Shown: piece by piece, positions 63,699 to 64,000 of the stretch
Layout of the letters: each line of letters opens with the position of its first letter
Position numbering within the stretch: position 1 is the stretch's first letter
NCBI GenBank assembly: GCA_963978895.1
Contig: OZ022238.1
Span: 37,737,270 to 37,801,269, forward strand
Direction of reading: 5' to 3'
DNA: 64,000 bases
Origin: Erpobdella octoculata
Taxonomy: Eukaryota > Annelida > Clitellata > Hirudinida > Erpobdellidae
The notes under the pieces: model-generated
The model's input: the letters and a program-made list of their open reading frames with translations, nothing else
What the model was told of the DNA's origin: nothing
Database searches by the model: none
Made by a program: the position numbers and the translations under genes

Positions 63699-64000
63699 TA
63701 TCTTTTAAATCCAGATAACTTTGGTTTTCAGGACTAATCAATATATTGCAGGTGAAATTTCTTCTATTTAGTCTATTTAGATATTTTGTGCTTCACAAAA
63801 AGAGTTCCAGACTTACAAATTAAAATTAAATCAAGGTAGAAATTCATTGTTCGTATCTCCCATTCAAAAGTAAGTGGCAAAGCTTTGGTAATTTGTTTTT
63901 AGTTTTTAAAATCGTGATTTACTGTGTATCTTTCAATTTGTTTCGTTTGTTGCTTTGCACGTGATTGATTATGTTATATTATTATTAATTATTATAAGAT

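Larger units (their letters stand above)
46895..64000 (+). mobile_element. second Helitron copy, split by nested elements
   Basis: Starts immediately after the CTAG of the preceding Helitron with TATAAATGAATGTTTGTATG (family A type start), switches near 47042 to the family C body, and matches 45060-45230 up to 47257. The match resumes at 62491 (GCCGGATACC.. GTTTTGATTTCATAGAG) and, past element Y, at 63699-64000. The interrupting DNA is elements X, Academ, MULE (with Z and Merlin) and Y. The end lies beyond the window. Confidence 0.8.

Overview
The window looks like nuclear DNA of an AT-rich invertebrate animal. Genes carry short exons with GT-AG introns, and the three host genes have clear animal relatives. 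The repeat content (Helitron, hAT, MULE, Merlin, Academ, Penelope-like, non-LTR and LTR elements) is of a kind found in cnidarians, flatworms and molluscs. The sequence alone does not fix the phylum. One run of N (1198-1397) marks an assembly gap.

Host genes: (i) the last four exons of an enolase paralogue on + (1514-2856), with a changed active-site histidine; (ii) an RBM4/Lark-like RNA-binding protein gene on + (14081-23316, eight exons seen, 5' exon not found), whose introns carry a MITE, a Helitron and a hAT element; (iii) a complete nine-exon NIT2-type omega-amidase gene on - (25549-28700). Genes ii and iii converge. Around them lie a degenerate transposase-like gene (4416-6480), a fold-back repeat, a SINE tail, microsatellites, a GC-rich minisatellite, a 5'-truncated LINE and a hAT fragment.

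28.8-44.9 kb is accessory DNA: a 1.8 kb TIR element, a fold-back hairpin, a Penelope-like fragment with a hammerhead ribozyme, Helitron pieces, a 2 kb LTR element whose only ORF is a SAP-domain gag-like protein (next to an inverted decayed copy), arrays of Helitron ends separated by long (TA)n or (TATG)n tracts, and nested hAT/SINE/hAT insertions.

44.9-64 kb is a nested stack that can be read from target-site duplications. A complete 2 kb Helitron (44871-46894) is followed by a second copy that is split by: element X (TSD CCGCCGGAT), itself split by a complete Academ transposon (47264-54199, TSD AAT) encoding a ~1.6-kDa-residue-scale transposase with an XPG/FEN1-like nuclease domain; a complete MULE (55087-62490, TSD CGCCGGATA) encoding an intact 855-aa five-exon transposase and carrying element Z (TSD AGTAGTAGC), a second Penelope/hammerhead fragment and a Merlin element (TSD GTAGTAGC); and element Y (TSD TATCTTTTW). 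Academ and MULE both look coding-intact.

The least expected signal is a set of very short palindromes (14, 28 and 40 bp) that begin CA, end TG and are each flanked by a perfect 8-bp direct repeat, as if they were complete insertions consisting of little more than two joined terminal repeats. The Academ protein is estimated at about 1,640 residues after splicing.
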